From the IMG/VR virus record IMGVR_UViG_3300043568_000451, positions 1 to 52,746 of that record: a stretch of 52,746 bases of DNA. One strand, written 5' to 3'. The notes below the pieces were generated by a model that had not been told where the DNA came from, made no database searches, and saw nothing but the letters and a program-made list of their open reading frames with translations. The translations under genes were made by a program, and so were the position numbers. The DNA is from a virus. Shown piece by piece: positions 1 to 6,861 of the stretch; the first letter of the stretch is position 1, and the number at the start of each line of letters is the position of its first letter.

Positions 1-83
1 TGTATTGCGTTAATTCTTTCTTTTAAAGCTTTTGCAAGCTCTGTCTTTCCAGAACCTGGGAGACCAATTATTTGAATAATCAT
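1..83 (-). CDS. P-loop nucleotide kinase, N-terminal fragment
   Basis: Only the first 27 codons lie in the window; the reading frame is open to the left edge. They begin MIIQIIGLPGSGKTELAKAL, a beta strand followed by a Walker A loop (GLPGSGKT) starting at residue 7. This is typical of small kinases such as adenylylsulfate kinase, polynucleotide kinase or nucleoside monophosphate kinases. The substrate cannot be decided from this fragment. The ATG follows an AGAAAG stretch that may serve as a weak ribosome binding site. The gene lies downstream of hsp20 in the same direction and may be co-transcribed. Confidence 0.7.
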   Translation of the reverse strand, partial: MIIQIIGLPGSGKTELAKALKERINAI

Positions 84-134
84 TTTAATCTTTCTGTTAA
101 GTGGGTAGTTTTAGGACATACCCAGGTCTCACGG

Positions 135-551
135 TTATTTAATTTTTAGAATTTTTGGTTGTTTTTCTTTTGGTAGATTTCTAACTACACGGATATGCAA
201 CATGCCATCCTTTAGCTCTACACTAGAAACTTCCATGTATTCACTTAGTTCAAAGATTCTTGTGAACTTACGTGCAGCAATTCCCTTGTGGACAATTTCT
301 GCATCTGTTACCTCTGTAATTTCACCTGTGATCCAAAGACTTCCGTCTTCAATTGACACAGTCAGATCTTCTCTTGTGAATCCAGCAACTGCCAGCGTTA
401 ACTGATAGTTATCTTCGTCTAGCTTTAGCAAATCATATGGCGGGAATGCCGTATTGTTTACCTTACTAAGACTATTGAAACGCTCCAACTCTCTGTTGAA
501 GCCAATAAAAAATGGATCCTTAAATAGATCCATAGCAAATTGTGTTACCAT
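135..551 (-). CDS. small heat-shock protein, Hsp20/IbpA type
   Basis: A 138-residue alpha-crystallin-domain protein. Family knowledge: these ATP-independent holdases bind unfolding proteins and form oligomers. In the sequence, residues of about 35-130 form the alpha-crystallin domain, with the IbpA-like stretch GIAARKFTRIFEL, the closing strand GMLHIRVVR and a C-terminal I-x-I-type anchor (PKILKIK) used for oligomer assembly. Length is normal for the family. The start is supported by AAGGAG seven bases upstream of ATG. T4-like cyanophages also carry hsp20 genes, where a role in capsid assembly has been suggested. The gene has its own promoter, overlapped by an inverted repeat. Confidence 0.93.
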   Translation of the reverse strand: MVTQFAMDLFKDPFFIGFNRELERFNSLSKVNNTAFPPYDLLKLDEDNYQLTLAVAGFTREDLTVSIEDGSLWITGEITEVTDAEIVHKGIAARKFTRIFELSEYMEVSSVELKDGMLHIRVVRNLPKEKQPKILKIK

Positions 552-572
552 TTTATTCTCCTTTTAAGCAAG

Positions 573-609
573 TAATATGGTCACCCCCATTTGGCAGGTG
601 ACCATATTA
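573..609. repeat. perfect inverted repeat in front of hsp20
   Basis: Twelve-base arms at 573-584 and 598-609 (TAATATGGTCAC and its complement) enclose 13 bases. The right arm touches the -10 hexamer of the hsp20 promoter, and the left arm ends about 20 bases before the start codon. Neither side has a convincing T tract, so a simple terminator is unlikely. It could be a repressor operator or a hairpin at the 5' end of the hsp20 transcript. Confidence 0.6.
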
Positions 610-638
610 TTATACCATTTAGGTGACTAGGATTGCAA
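609..638 (-). promoter_or_regulatory. sigma70-type promoter of hsp20
   Basis: On the minus strand, TTGCAA (638-633), an 18-base spacer, then TATAAT (614-609) preceded by TGG, an extended -10. Transcription would start near 602, giving a leader of about 50 bases that contains part of the inverted repeat and the AAGGAG ribosome binding site. Confidence 0.6.
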
Positions 639-1046
639 CTACTTTTTTGCTTTTGCCCTAGCCTTTGCTAATGCGTCAAAATCTTTTACTTTGGTATCTC
701 CAAGATAACCCCAAGCGTATCCTTCAGATATCATTTGCTCATTAATTGAAACTTCTGATCCATCAAGATATACCCACCCTAATATTCTTCCATATTTTTC
801 TGAGCTGTCCATCTTTTCAGTTTTAATTACAACGCTTTTAGCAGAATCTATTGCATTCTTTAAAAAAGATTTTGACTCTAGGCCGAGAACTTTCTCTATT
901 TTATCTGTAGTTCTAGATTCTGGGGTATCTATTCCAGCCAATCTAACTCTGGATGAAAATGATATATTAAATCCTAGATCTATATCTACATCAATTGTAT
1001 CTCCGTCTACAACTTTAGATACTTTTTTTACATAATATTCAAACAT
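639..1046 (-). CDS. staphylococcal-nuclease-like (thermonuclease) protein
   Basis: 135 residues matching the SNase OB-fold family, calcium-dependent phosphodiesterases that cut DNA and RNA. The catalytic pattern is visible: the substrate strand VDGDTIDVDIDLG near the N-terminus, RVRLAGIDTPE (first arginine, glutamate, metal-binding aspartate) and KYGRILGWVY (second arginine). There is no signal peptide, so it probably acts inside the infected cell. A lysine/alanine-rich tail (ALAKARAKAKK) closes the protein. It sits three bases after the upstream oxygenase gene. The target, host DNA, phage DNA or RNA, is unknown. Confidence 0.88.
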   Translation of the reverse strand: MFEYYVKKVSKVVDGDTIDVDIDLGFNISFSSRVRLAGIDTPESRTTDKIEKVLGLESKSFLKNAIDSAKSVVIKTEKMDSSEKYGRILGWVYLDGSEVSINEQMISEGYAWGYLGDTKVKDFDALAKARAKAKK

Positions 1047-1049
1047 GTT

Positions 1050-1661
1050 TTACTCCACGGGATTTTCATATAGATATGCAGAGGTTACAAATCTTTCACC
1101 TGAAATAAGAGTTTTAACTCCATGCTCTAAATTACTAGGGAATATTAATACCGAAGCCGTTTCTGGCTTTACAATTAAATTTAAATCAGGAAATTCTAGT
1201 TCTCCGCCTTCAAAATCTTCGTTAAACCATAGAAGTGCTGTAAGGGCTGGCTCAAGACCAACTCCACCATCATTATGTGCAAACATAAATGACCCTTCTG
1301 TATATTTACGCACAACCATATTTTTTTGATCTACCCAAGTACGTTCTGGCATCCAATTTATATCTATATTATTCTCAATTGGCGATGTAATATTTAAAGA
1401 AAGCCTTTCTTTATTTTTTTCAACATAATCTTCAAATACATTTTTAAATATAGCCATGACGTCATAATAATGATTCATATTTGGCCAAACAATCACAGCG
1501 GCGCCTTTAATTCCACTATGGCATTCTGTACCATCTGGATTTAAACCATTTGTATATTCAAACCAATTTTTTTGTTCTTGTATTTTTTTTAACAATATAG
1601 AGATATTTTCATCTACATTTTTATAATACCAGATATCCTCCGTCAGCCTAATATGTTTCAT
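1050..1661 (-). CDS. 2OG/Fe(II) oxygenase, prolyl 4-hydroxylase-like (1)
   Basis: 203 residues. The C-terminal half carries the double-stranded beta-helix signature: iron ligands in HND, the strand ALLWFNEDFEGGELEFP, the distal histidine in LEHGV, and an arginine ten residues later (GERF) that would bind the 2-oxoglutarate carboxylate. This fits the P4Hc family, which hydroxylates prolines or other side chains using O2, Fe(II) and 2-oxoglutarate. The substrate is not evident. Its ATG follows AAAGGAG. It is the first gene after a roughly 115-base structured leader, so it may be regulated separately from its neighbours. One of six such enzymes in the window. Confidence 0.85.
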   Translation of the reverse strand: MKHIRLTEDIWYYKNVDENISILLKKIQEQKNWFEYTNGLNPDGTECHSGIKGAAVIVWPNMNHYYDVMAIFKNVFEDYVEKNKERLSLNITSPIENNIDINWMPERTWVDQKNMVVRKYTEGSFMFAHNDGGVGLEPALTALLWFNEDFEGGELEFPDLNLIVKPETASVLIFPSNLEHGVKTLISGERFVTSAYLYENPVE

Positions 1662-1788
1662 TTTTCTCCTTTAAAATAAAGAGCAGTTTTTAAAAAGTCA
1701 TGCTCAGGACTGTGTCAGATATTTAACGTCGCTGTCTCCTCCGACAAATCTGCGACTCCCCGATGAAGGGGTGCAGAATACTATTATA
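1662..1788 (-). promoter_or_regulatory. structured 5' leader with promoter and possible attenuator
   Basis: A TATAAT -10 box (1788-1783) with a weak -35 predicts a start near 1776, exactly where a hairpin begins: CTGC/GCAG outer pairs with a CCCC-TTCATC-GGGG inner stem (1776-1750). A second element pairs GTCGC with GCGAC and TGTC with GACA. Near the gene, GAGCA/TGCTC arms (1705-1701 and 1685-1681) are followed by TTTATTTT and then the ribosome binding site, which resembles an attenuator. I could not match it to a known riboswitch class. Confidence 0.45.
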
Positions 1789-1791
1789 CTA

Positions 1792-2835
1792 CTAAACCCT
1801 ACTACCAGACTCTCGAGCAGAAGATGGAGAAACCTCTATATACTCTAAATTATTTTGAAATTCTTTTATATTAGGCGCACCTGAATATGTAAATGCGCTT
1901 CTTATATTATTAAGTATATTATATATGCCTTCTAGTGCTGGTCCTTTAGGATTTACTTCACCAGTAACCCCCTCAAAGCTTATTATAGGATTTTTTACAT
2001 CCTCTATCCCCCTTTCTTTCAGTATATATTCCCTTGATGCCAATCCACTAAGATAATATTTCCCGTCTATTGATTCGCATTCGTTATGCCCAGCAAGCAT
2101 AGATCCTAGCATGACAGCACTTGCACCAGCACCTAAAGCCTTTACTATGTCACCAGAATTTTTAATACCGCCATCTGCAACTATTCCATTTACATAATCA
2201 TTTTTTACATGTTCATAAATATTCATTATCGAGGCTAGCGTTGGCGCCCCAAAGCCCGTTACAAGCCTTGTAGTACAGGCTGCGCCTCCTCCTATGCCTA
2301 CACGTACAGAATCAGCTCCAGCATCCATTAGCATTTTGTATGCGCCGTATGACGCTACATTTCCACACATTATGTGTGTGCTCGATGGCACCATTAATCT
2401 TAAATCAGATACAGAATCTGCTGCTAATTTTAAATGTCCGTTTGCAACATCTAATAAAATAATCTTAATGCCTTTAGAAACAATCATATCTATTGTTTTG
2501 CAGTCATAAATATCTGCAGTAGTTATTGTTACCCCAATTGTATTTTTGTTGATATCACAGGATTTTTTTAACTTTATGTCTAAATCTTCTGATCTGCATG
2601 TCATTCCAATTGAGCCAGATTTATTAAGTGCAAAAAGCATTTCATAAGAAGATATGGATTCCATTGGCGCAGAAATAATAGGGCTAGTAATACTTAATAT
2701 TGCGTCTGGATTATTGGGGTTGCCAATTTTTGTGGCAAGATCTATGTGCGATCTACTTATTATTGGAGATGAATCATGGGGAATCAGCAATATGTCGTCA
2801 AAACATAGACCATTTATTGAAGTATTTTTTTTCAT
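1792..2835 (-). CDS. GMP reductase / IMP dehydrogenase family protein
   Basis: 347 residues, a TIM-barrel oxidoreductase of purine nucleotide metabolism. Seen: FDDILLIP near the N-terminus, ISAPMES, the phosphate-binding glycine-rich loop and catalytic cysteine in GIGGGAACTTRLVTGFG, VADGGIKNSGDIVKALGAGA, and a C-terminal RSAFTYSGAPNIKEF resembling GMP reductase. There are no CBS domains, and the length equals GuaC rather than bacterial GuaB (about 490). The loop reads GGGAA where typical enzymes have GPGS. Likely NADPH-dependent GMP to IMP conversion, or a related purine reaction. The next gene, a methyltransferase, starts three bases upstream of its ATG. GuaC versus GuaB is not settled. Confidence 0.82.
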   Translation of the reverse strand: MKKNTSINGLCFDDILLIPHDSSPIISRSHIDLATKIGNPNNPDAILSITSPIISAPMESISSYEMLFALNKSGSIGMTCRSEDLDIKLKKSCDINKNTIGVTITTADIYDCKTIDMIVSKGIKIILLDVANGHLKLAADSVSDLRLMVPSSTHIMCGNVASYGAYKMLMDAGADSVRVGIGGGAACTTRLVTGFGAPTLASIMNIYEHVKNDYVNGIVADGGIKNSGDIVKALGAGASAVMLGSMLAGHNECESIDGKYYLSGLASREYILKERGIEDVKNPIISFEGVTGEVNPKGPALEGIYNILNNIRSAFTYSGAPNIKEFQNNLEYIEVSPSSARESGSRV

Positions 2836-2838
2836 TAT

Positions 2839-3531
2839 CTAGCCAGCCTTTAATATTTCTACGGCTACTGCGTGTTCTGAATAAGCTATATATCTATAGT
2901 TTATTGAATTTTGTAAAACAAATTCCCGAAACGCTTTATATTCGTGATTTCTCCAATTTGGATAACCAAAATACTCATCAAATATAATTATTGATCCTTT
3001 TCTAACTAAATTATTTAAAGTATTTAATGCGTAAATAGTTGGAATATAGGTGTCTGAGTCCATATGAATTAAATCTATTCCATTTTCAAAATTGTTGTTT
3101 TTAACAAATTCTGGAATAGTATCTTCGTATAAGCCATTGTAAATAATAACATTTTTTTCAACTAATGGACTTATTCCATTTAAATTAAACATACCTTTAC
3201 TTAAATTCCAACCAGACCAATCTTCGTTAAGTCCTAGGAAAGAATCGAAACCAAACACGGAAGCCCGTGGTAACTCCCTTGCAAAATAATTAATTGAATT
3301 TCCAGACCAAACTCCAAATTCTACTACAACAGATTTTTTTTTCTTTTTTATTAAATTACAACAATATTTTCTTAAGTGTTCTCTATTTGAAAACATCATT
3401 GCCTCTTGCATTTTTTCTATAGCATAATTCGCCGAGTCTGTAGCTGCATGATGCAGTACTTGATATATTACTCCAGGGAAATTTTGTATTGCAAATTCAT
3501 CTGCAGCTACAATGTCTCTTTGAAAATTCAT
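2839..3531 (-). CDS. class I SAM-dependent methyltransferase, TylF-like
   Basis: 230 residues with a Rossmann methyltransferase core. Motif I reads VVVEFGVWSGNSI at about residue 70, followed by FGFDSFLGL (acidic residue for SAM ribose), DLIHMDSDTY, and IIIFDEYFGYPNWRNHEYKAF. The DSDTY and FDEYFG acidic residues resemble the metal-dependent macrocin O-methyltransferase (TylF) group that methylates sugars or small molecules. Phage versions are usually of unknown substrate. The gene lies tightly between the Dps-like gene and the purine enzyme, with no obvious ribosome binding site at the annotated ATG, which suggests translational coupling or a weak signal. Confidence 0.72.
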   Translation of the reverse strand: MNFQRDIVAADEFAIQNFPGVIYQVLHHAATDSANYAIEKMQEAMMFSNREHLRKYCCNLIKKKKKSVVVEFGVWSGNSINYFARELPRASVFGFDSFLGLNEDWSGWNLSKGMFNLNGISPLVEKNVIIYNGLYEDTIPEFVKNNNFENGIDLIHMDSDTYIPTIYALNTLNNLVRKGSIIIFDEYFGYPNWRNHEYKAFREFVLQNSINYRYIAYSEHAVAVEILKAG

Positions 3532-3542
3532 ATTGTATTAAG

Positions 3543-4013
3543 TTAGTCTTTTAATGATTTCCATGGATTTGGCGGTAATTTAAGGCTTGATTCTAGGAAC
3601 CAATTCCATTCCATATGTTTTTTAGTTGCTAAATTTAAATGTTCAAGTAATGAGAATTGTTTTTGTATCATAGCAAGTTCTGATAAAACCTTTAACTCTT
3701 CAATGACTTTCTGATTAATTGGAACCAAATGCTGTGCCATTTCAACCCCACAGTATGTATCTGGCTTCACGTTGCCAAGAGTTTGGTGATATGAAAATTC
3801 TTCTAATGTATATGGTGCTTCCGCTCCAAGTCTTCTTAACCATAATGATGTCTCCATCAAAATCTCGTCGGAAGCAAGGTACATTTCTTTGTAGACAATT
3901 TGTGACTGTCTCATTAATACAGATTCTGTATTAATATAAAACCCCTTTACTAAATTCATAAATACTACAGAATTAGATTGGAATGATTGTAAAGATTTAA
4001 TTAATTGTTTCAT
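3543..4013 (-). CDS. Dps/ferritin-like protein, probably without a ferroxidase site
   Basis: 156 residues, predicted all-helical. The layout recalls Dps: VKGFYINTES corresponds to the first-helix WxVKGxxF region, LASDEILMETSLWLRRLGAEAP to the second helix ending in LG, and KKHMEWNWFLESSL to the last helix (Dps: DKFLWFIESN). The histidine of helix 1 is absent, and the aspartate and glutamate of helix 2 do not fall at the expected distance from LG, so iron oxidation looks lost. It may be a structural or DNA-binding relative. The start follows an extended -10 box by six bases, so the mRNA is probably leaderless. The assignment rests on pattern only. Confidence 0.5.
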   Translation of the reverse strand: MKQLIKSLQSFQSNSVVFMNLVKGFYINTESVLMRQSQIVYKEMYLASDEILMETSLWLRRLGAEAPYTLEEFSYHQTLGNVKPDTYCGVEMAQHLVPINQKVIEELKVLSELAMIQKQFSLLEHLNLATKKHMEWNWFLESSLKLPPNPWKSLKD

Positions 4014-4019
4014 AATATC

Positions 4020-4048
4020 AGTATACCATTTTCTGCTATAAAATTGCT
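4020..4048 (-). promoter_or_regulatory. extended -10 promoter, leaderless start of the Dps-like gene
   Basis: TGG-TATACT with the hexamer at 4025-4020, then six bases (GATATT) and the ATG at 4013. Transcription should begin at the A of the start codon. The -35 region (AGCAAT at 4048-4043, 17-base spacer) is poor, so the extended -10 probably carries the activity. It lies between the tRNA pair and the gene. Confidence 0.55.
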
Positions 4049-4065
4049 AGTGTTAGCAAATTTAG

Positions 4066-4138
4066 TGCCCCTGGAAGGAATCGAACCTCCGACACACAGG
4101 GTAGAAGCCTGTTGCTCTATCCCCTGAGCTACAAAGGC
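4066..4138 (-). tRNA. tRNA-Arg (anticodon TCT)
   Basis: A full cloverleaf folds on the minus strand. The acceptor GCCTTTG pairs with CAGGGGC (two G-U pairs). The anticodon stem ACAGG/CCTGT holds loop CTTCTAC, anticodon TCT for AGA/AGG. The T arm is GGAGG-TTCGATT-CCTTC. No CCA is encoded. Arg-AGA codons are frequent in these AT-rich phage genes, which would explain keeping this tRNA. Confidence 0.93.
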
Positions 4139-4142
4139 TTTG

Positions 4143-4216
4143 TGCGACAGGTAGGACTCGAACCTACGATTACCGAATTATGAGTTCGGGGCTTTAACCA
4201 ACTAAGCTACTGGCGC
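4143..4216 (-). tRNA. tRNA with CAT anticodon (Met, or Ile-2)
   Basis: Cloverleaf on the minus strand: acceptor GCGCCAG with CTGTCGC (one C-T mismatch at the fourth pair), D stem GCTT/AAGC, anticodon stem CCGAA/TTCGG with loop CTCATAA (anticodon CAT), T arm GTAGG-TTCGAGT-CCTAC. No encoded CCA. It could be elongator Met or a lysidine-modified Ile tRNA; the sequence alone does not decide. Four bases separate it from tRNA-Arg, so the two form one unit. Confidence 0.9.
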
Positions 4217-4225
4217 CTTAATTTA

Positions 4226-4253
4226 ATTGTACTATATCAATGCTGGTTGTCAA
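4226..4253 (-). promoter_or_regulatory. promoter of the tRNA pair
   Basis: TTGACA (4253-4248), 16-base spacer, TACAAT (4231-4226). The predicted start near 4219 lies about three bases before the mature 5' end of the first tRNA. The -35 box is inside the end of the upstream 78-residue gene. The same TTGACA-N16-TACAAT arrangement occurs at 22924-22951. Confidence 0.7.
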
Positions 4254-4473
4254 TAGCAGACTCTACTATTTGCTGTACATATTCAGAAAAATGTTTTCTT
4301 ATATTGCCAGCTGGCCTAGAACCGTACGACTCCCATATTCTTTTATATTCAATTACATTATCATATGTTGTTGGACATAAAATAATTTTATTATATCTTT
4401 TTAGTGTTGTAGGAAGAGGTACGTGTTTTGTGCAACACTTACATTCCTTGGCTCTTTCTTGGTACTCGCTCAT
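4237..4473 (-). CDS. small cysteine-rich hypothetical protein
   Basis: 78 residues, not recognised. The N-terminus contains ECKCCTKHVPLP, a CxxC/H cluster that may bind zinc. The rest is basic and aromatic, with a helical C-terminus (FSEYVQQIVESAI). Its ATG overlaps the terminase stop codon (ATGA), so it is translationally coupled to the terminase large subunit, and the tRNA promoter overlaps its end. A packaging or HNH-like role could be imagined from its position, but no HNH motif is visible. Confidence 0.7.
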   Translation of the reverse strand: MSEYQERAKECKCCTKHVPLPTTLKRYNKIILCPTTYDNVIEYKRIWESYGSRPAGNIRKHFSEYVQQIVESAIDNQH

Positions 4474-6272
4474 ATTATCTCCATATTTTCTATTGATCTT
4501 GCTAAGCTTTCAGGCATTCTTGGTGCCCTAATCATGTTGTATACATTTTCTACTTCACCGTCGCTGACTCCAAAGTCGTTGTCATAGCTCATAGATTCAT
4601 AGTCATGAATTTTTATTTCTTCGTCTCTACGCATTCTAGTTCTGCTAATTGAATTATATACTGCTCCGCATACAGCATCCGCCAAATCCTTTGATCCTTT
4701 TCTTGGATGGTCAACCTTATCTCTCATAATTCTTAATTGAAGTAATTCGTCTATCAATAGCGGGATATGTGGGCCAGATAATCTTTCTTCTAAAACAACC
4801 ATTGCCATATCGTCGTAGTGTTTTTTAGATACCGAAAGAATTTCCGTATTGATACCGTATTTTTTTAATTGTTGCATCATGTCGTGAGAGTTCCATCTAT
4901 CAAATGTGCAAGTTTTTATATTAAACCCTCTTGTTCTTAAAGACAATATGTAGTCTTTTACCTCTGTAAAATCTACTGATTTGTCTGGGGTCGGAGTCCA
5001 AAATCTAACCGCATCAATGTTTACAATTGGAGCTGGTTGGGAGTATGTATCTGTTACCTTTATGTCAACCCATTTACTTACATGGCCCATTGCAACCGCA
5101 CAATGATCGTGCTTTTGAGCTAAGTCTACATGTATAAAATAATCTTTTTCTAGGTCTGGTTTAAACCATTCTTCAAGTCTTCCAAATTTATCTACAGCCA
5201 AACTACCTTGATTAAATGCCCTTTCAATTTTTTCTCTGGATTTAAAAAATGCATCTACTGCATCTGTTGGCATACAGGCAAATCTACCGAGTGCGTCTGG
5301 CGCATTTTTGTGAAAAGCAACAGTAAAGTCTGTTATTTTTTTTGTTGGATTTACTTCCCATGTTGGTCTTTTGAGCGCAAATACTCTGGGGTAAACATAA
5401 GAAACTATATGATCTTCTTCCCAGGCCACTTCAAACTCATTGCCTTCTGTACCGTTTGGCAAGTCTTGATCTAATTTTAATATCTCTGTCCTAACAATTG
5501 TTTCTTTTTCCGCTATGACTGATTCATAAAATTTTTGTATCGGATCATTTTTAAATCTAGGAAAAGAAAGCAGGATTACCTTGCCTACATCTGGAAAACG
5601 TGAATCAACTGACGCCCTGTACATGTCATATATTGCATCGGCTGTTTTAGCTTGATCGTGACCACTGGTACTTTCTGTTGCAAATCCAGATATCTCGTCT
5701 AGAATTACCACCATAACATTGTATCCTTCCCACGCTTCTCTTTCTGAGTGTCCAGAATGAACTGTTATGGATTTGTCAAATTTAATTTCTGAAGCTTTGT
5801 CTGTATACTTACCAGCAAACCAAGGAGAGTTTTCAATTCTCATTTTAAATCCCTTAAAAAAAACATTGTTGGCCTGCTGTGCGTTGATAGCAATATTTAA
5901 TATATCTATGGCATCTTTTGGCGGTTTTCCATAATACGCTGCTGGATCTTTAAGGCACAACAGTAAATAAACAATGTAAGCTACAGAAATTGTTGATGAG
6001 TAATCTTTTCCAGAGCCTTTACCTAATTGAGCAATAACCTCGACACATGTTTGATTAAACATATGTTTTCCTAATTCTTCTCCATAAAGCTTAATAAGAG
6101 TAGACTCTTTGTATATTTGAGAACTTTTTTCAATAAGCGTATATTGATTTTCTGAAAGTGGTGGTAGTGCCAAATAATCTGGGCTTGTTACAAAAGTCCG
6201 TAGGTCTACTGGTTTTTGCTCAAACTCGTCGCCATCTAGTATATCTATAAACTCTGAAAAATCAAGCGACAT
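4470..6272 (-). CDS. terL: terminase large subunit
   Basis: 600 residues, the ATP-driven packaging motor and headful or site-specific nuclease. The ATPase half shows a Walker A-like loop GKGSGKD at residues 84-90 and Walker B VVILDEISGF with the catalytic glutamate. The RNase H-fold nuclease half shows three acidic clusters: YFIHVDLAQKHD, CTFDRWNSHD and SKDLADAVCGA. The length is normal for a TerL. Unusually, an oxygenase gene separates it from the small subunit. Its ATG overlaps the end of that oxygenase gene. Confidence 0.93.
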   Translation of the reverse strand: MSLDFSEFIDILDGDEFEQKPVDLRTFVTSPDYLALPPLSENQYTLIEKSSQIYKESTLIKLYGEELGKHMFNQTCVEVIAQLGKGSGKDYSSTISVAYIVYLLLCLKDPAAYYGKPPKDAIDILNIAINAQQANNVFFKGFKMRIENSPWFAGKYTDKASEIKFDKSITVHSGHSEREAWEGYNVMVVILDEISGFATESTSGHDQAKTADAIYDMYRASVDSRFPDVGKVILLSFPRFKNDPIQKFYESVIAEKETIVRTEILKLDQDLPNGTEGNEFEVAWEEDHIVSYVYPRVFALKRPTWEVNPTKKITDFTVAFHKNAPDALGRFACMPTDAVDAFFKSREKIERAFNQGSLAVDKFGRLEEWFKPDLEKDYFIHVDLAQKHDHCAVAMGHVSKWVDIKVTDTYSQPAPIVNIDAVRFWTPTPDKSVDFTEVKDYILSLRTRGFNIKTCTFDRWNSHDMMQQLKKYGINTEILSVSKKHYDDMAMVVLEERLSGPHIPLLIDELLQLRIMRDKVDHPRKGSKDLADAVCGAVYNSISRTRMRRDEEIKIHDYESMSYDNDFGVSDGEVENVYNMIRAPRMPESLARSIENMEII

Positions 6273-6861
6273 TATTAAATCCTTTTGGAACTCGTATGTA
6301 CTGAAACAAGTTATTGGAATGGAAATACCTTATACCGCTTTTTAATTCTTGTACTTGATGTATGCAGTGTTCTTCTGCACTATGTATTACAAGGTCACCT
6401 TTTTCTGGGTGGTAGATAATTCCTTGATCAAGATATAACAGGTCTCCGCCATCAAAATTATTAAAATACAATATTATTCCAGCAATTGTATTCTCTCCTA
6501 AATCAAAATCTTCATCTTCCTTAACTAATTTATTAGCATCTCTAATGTGCAATGAGTCGTGATTATCTGAATGAATTGCACCTTTAGTTCCTTGCTTCAT
6601 CCTAACTAAGCCTCTGTCTATACCCAAATTAACTTCTTTTTCTAAAATACATTTAATTCTTTCATGTATTGGAATAAGCTCTTCTGTCCAAATCATTGAC
6701 CTTTCGTTTCCCAGCCCATGATCATTAAAGTTTTGTTTCCATTTATCTTCTGGAACGGATATAGCTTCCCGTATTAAAATTTCACACTCTTTATCTGTAA
6801 CAAAATTTTTATATACAAAAATGTCTTCCCCCAAAGTAAGGAATCCATTTTTATTAAACAT
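6262..6861 (-). CDS. 2OG/Fe(II) oxygenase (2), between the terminase genes
   Basis: 199 residues when started at the ATG at 6861 (MFNKNGFL), which follows GAGGA and overlaps the TerS gene by eight bases; a TTG two codons earlier is possible. The oxygenase pattern is complete: iron ligands in IHSDNHD, the strand ILYFNNFDGGDLLY, the distal histidine in CIHQV, and an arginine ten residues later (GIRYF). The nearest match is the P4H-like/2OG-FeII_Oxy family. Its position inside the packaging operon suggests late expression and possibly modification of a virion protein, but no substrate is visible. Confidence 0.82.
   Translation of the reverse strand: MFNKNGFLTLGEDIFVYKNFVTDKECEILIREAISVPEDKWKQNFNDHGLGNERSMIWTEELIPIHERIKCILEKEVNLGIDRGLVRMKQGTKGAIHSDNHDSLHIRDANKLVKEDEDFDLGENTIAGIILYFNNFDGGDLLYLDQGIIYHPEKGDLVIHSAEEHCIHQVQELKSGIRYFHSNNLFQYIRVPKGFNNVA

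Noticed and set aside
102-124. TGGGTA/TACCCA hairpin followed by CTTAACAGAAAG before the kinase gene, superficially like a preQ1-I riboswitch
   Set aside because: The loop is too long and lacks the expected cytosine-containing core; the A-rich tail is only approximate. Not enough to call.
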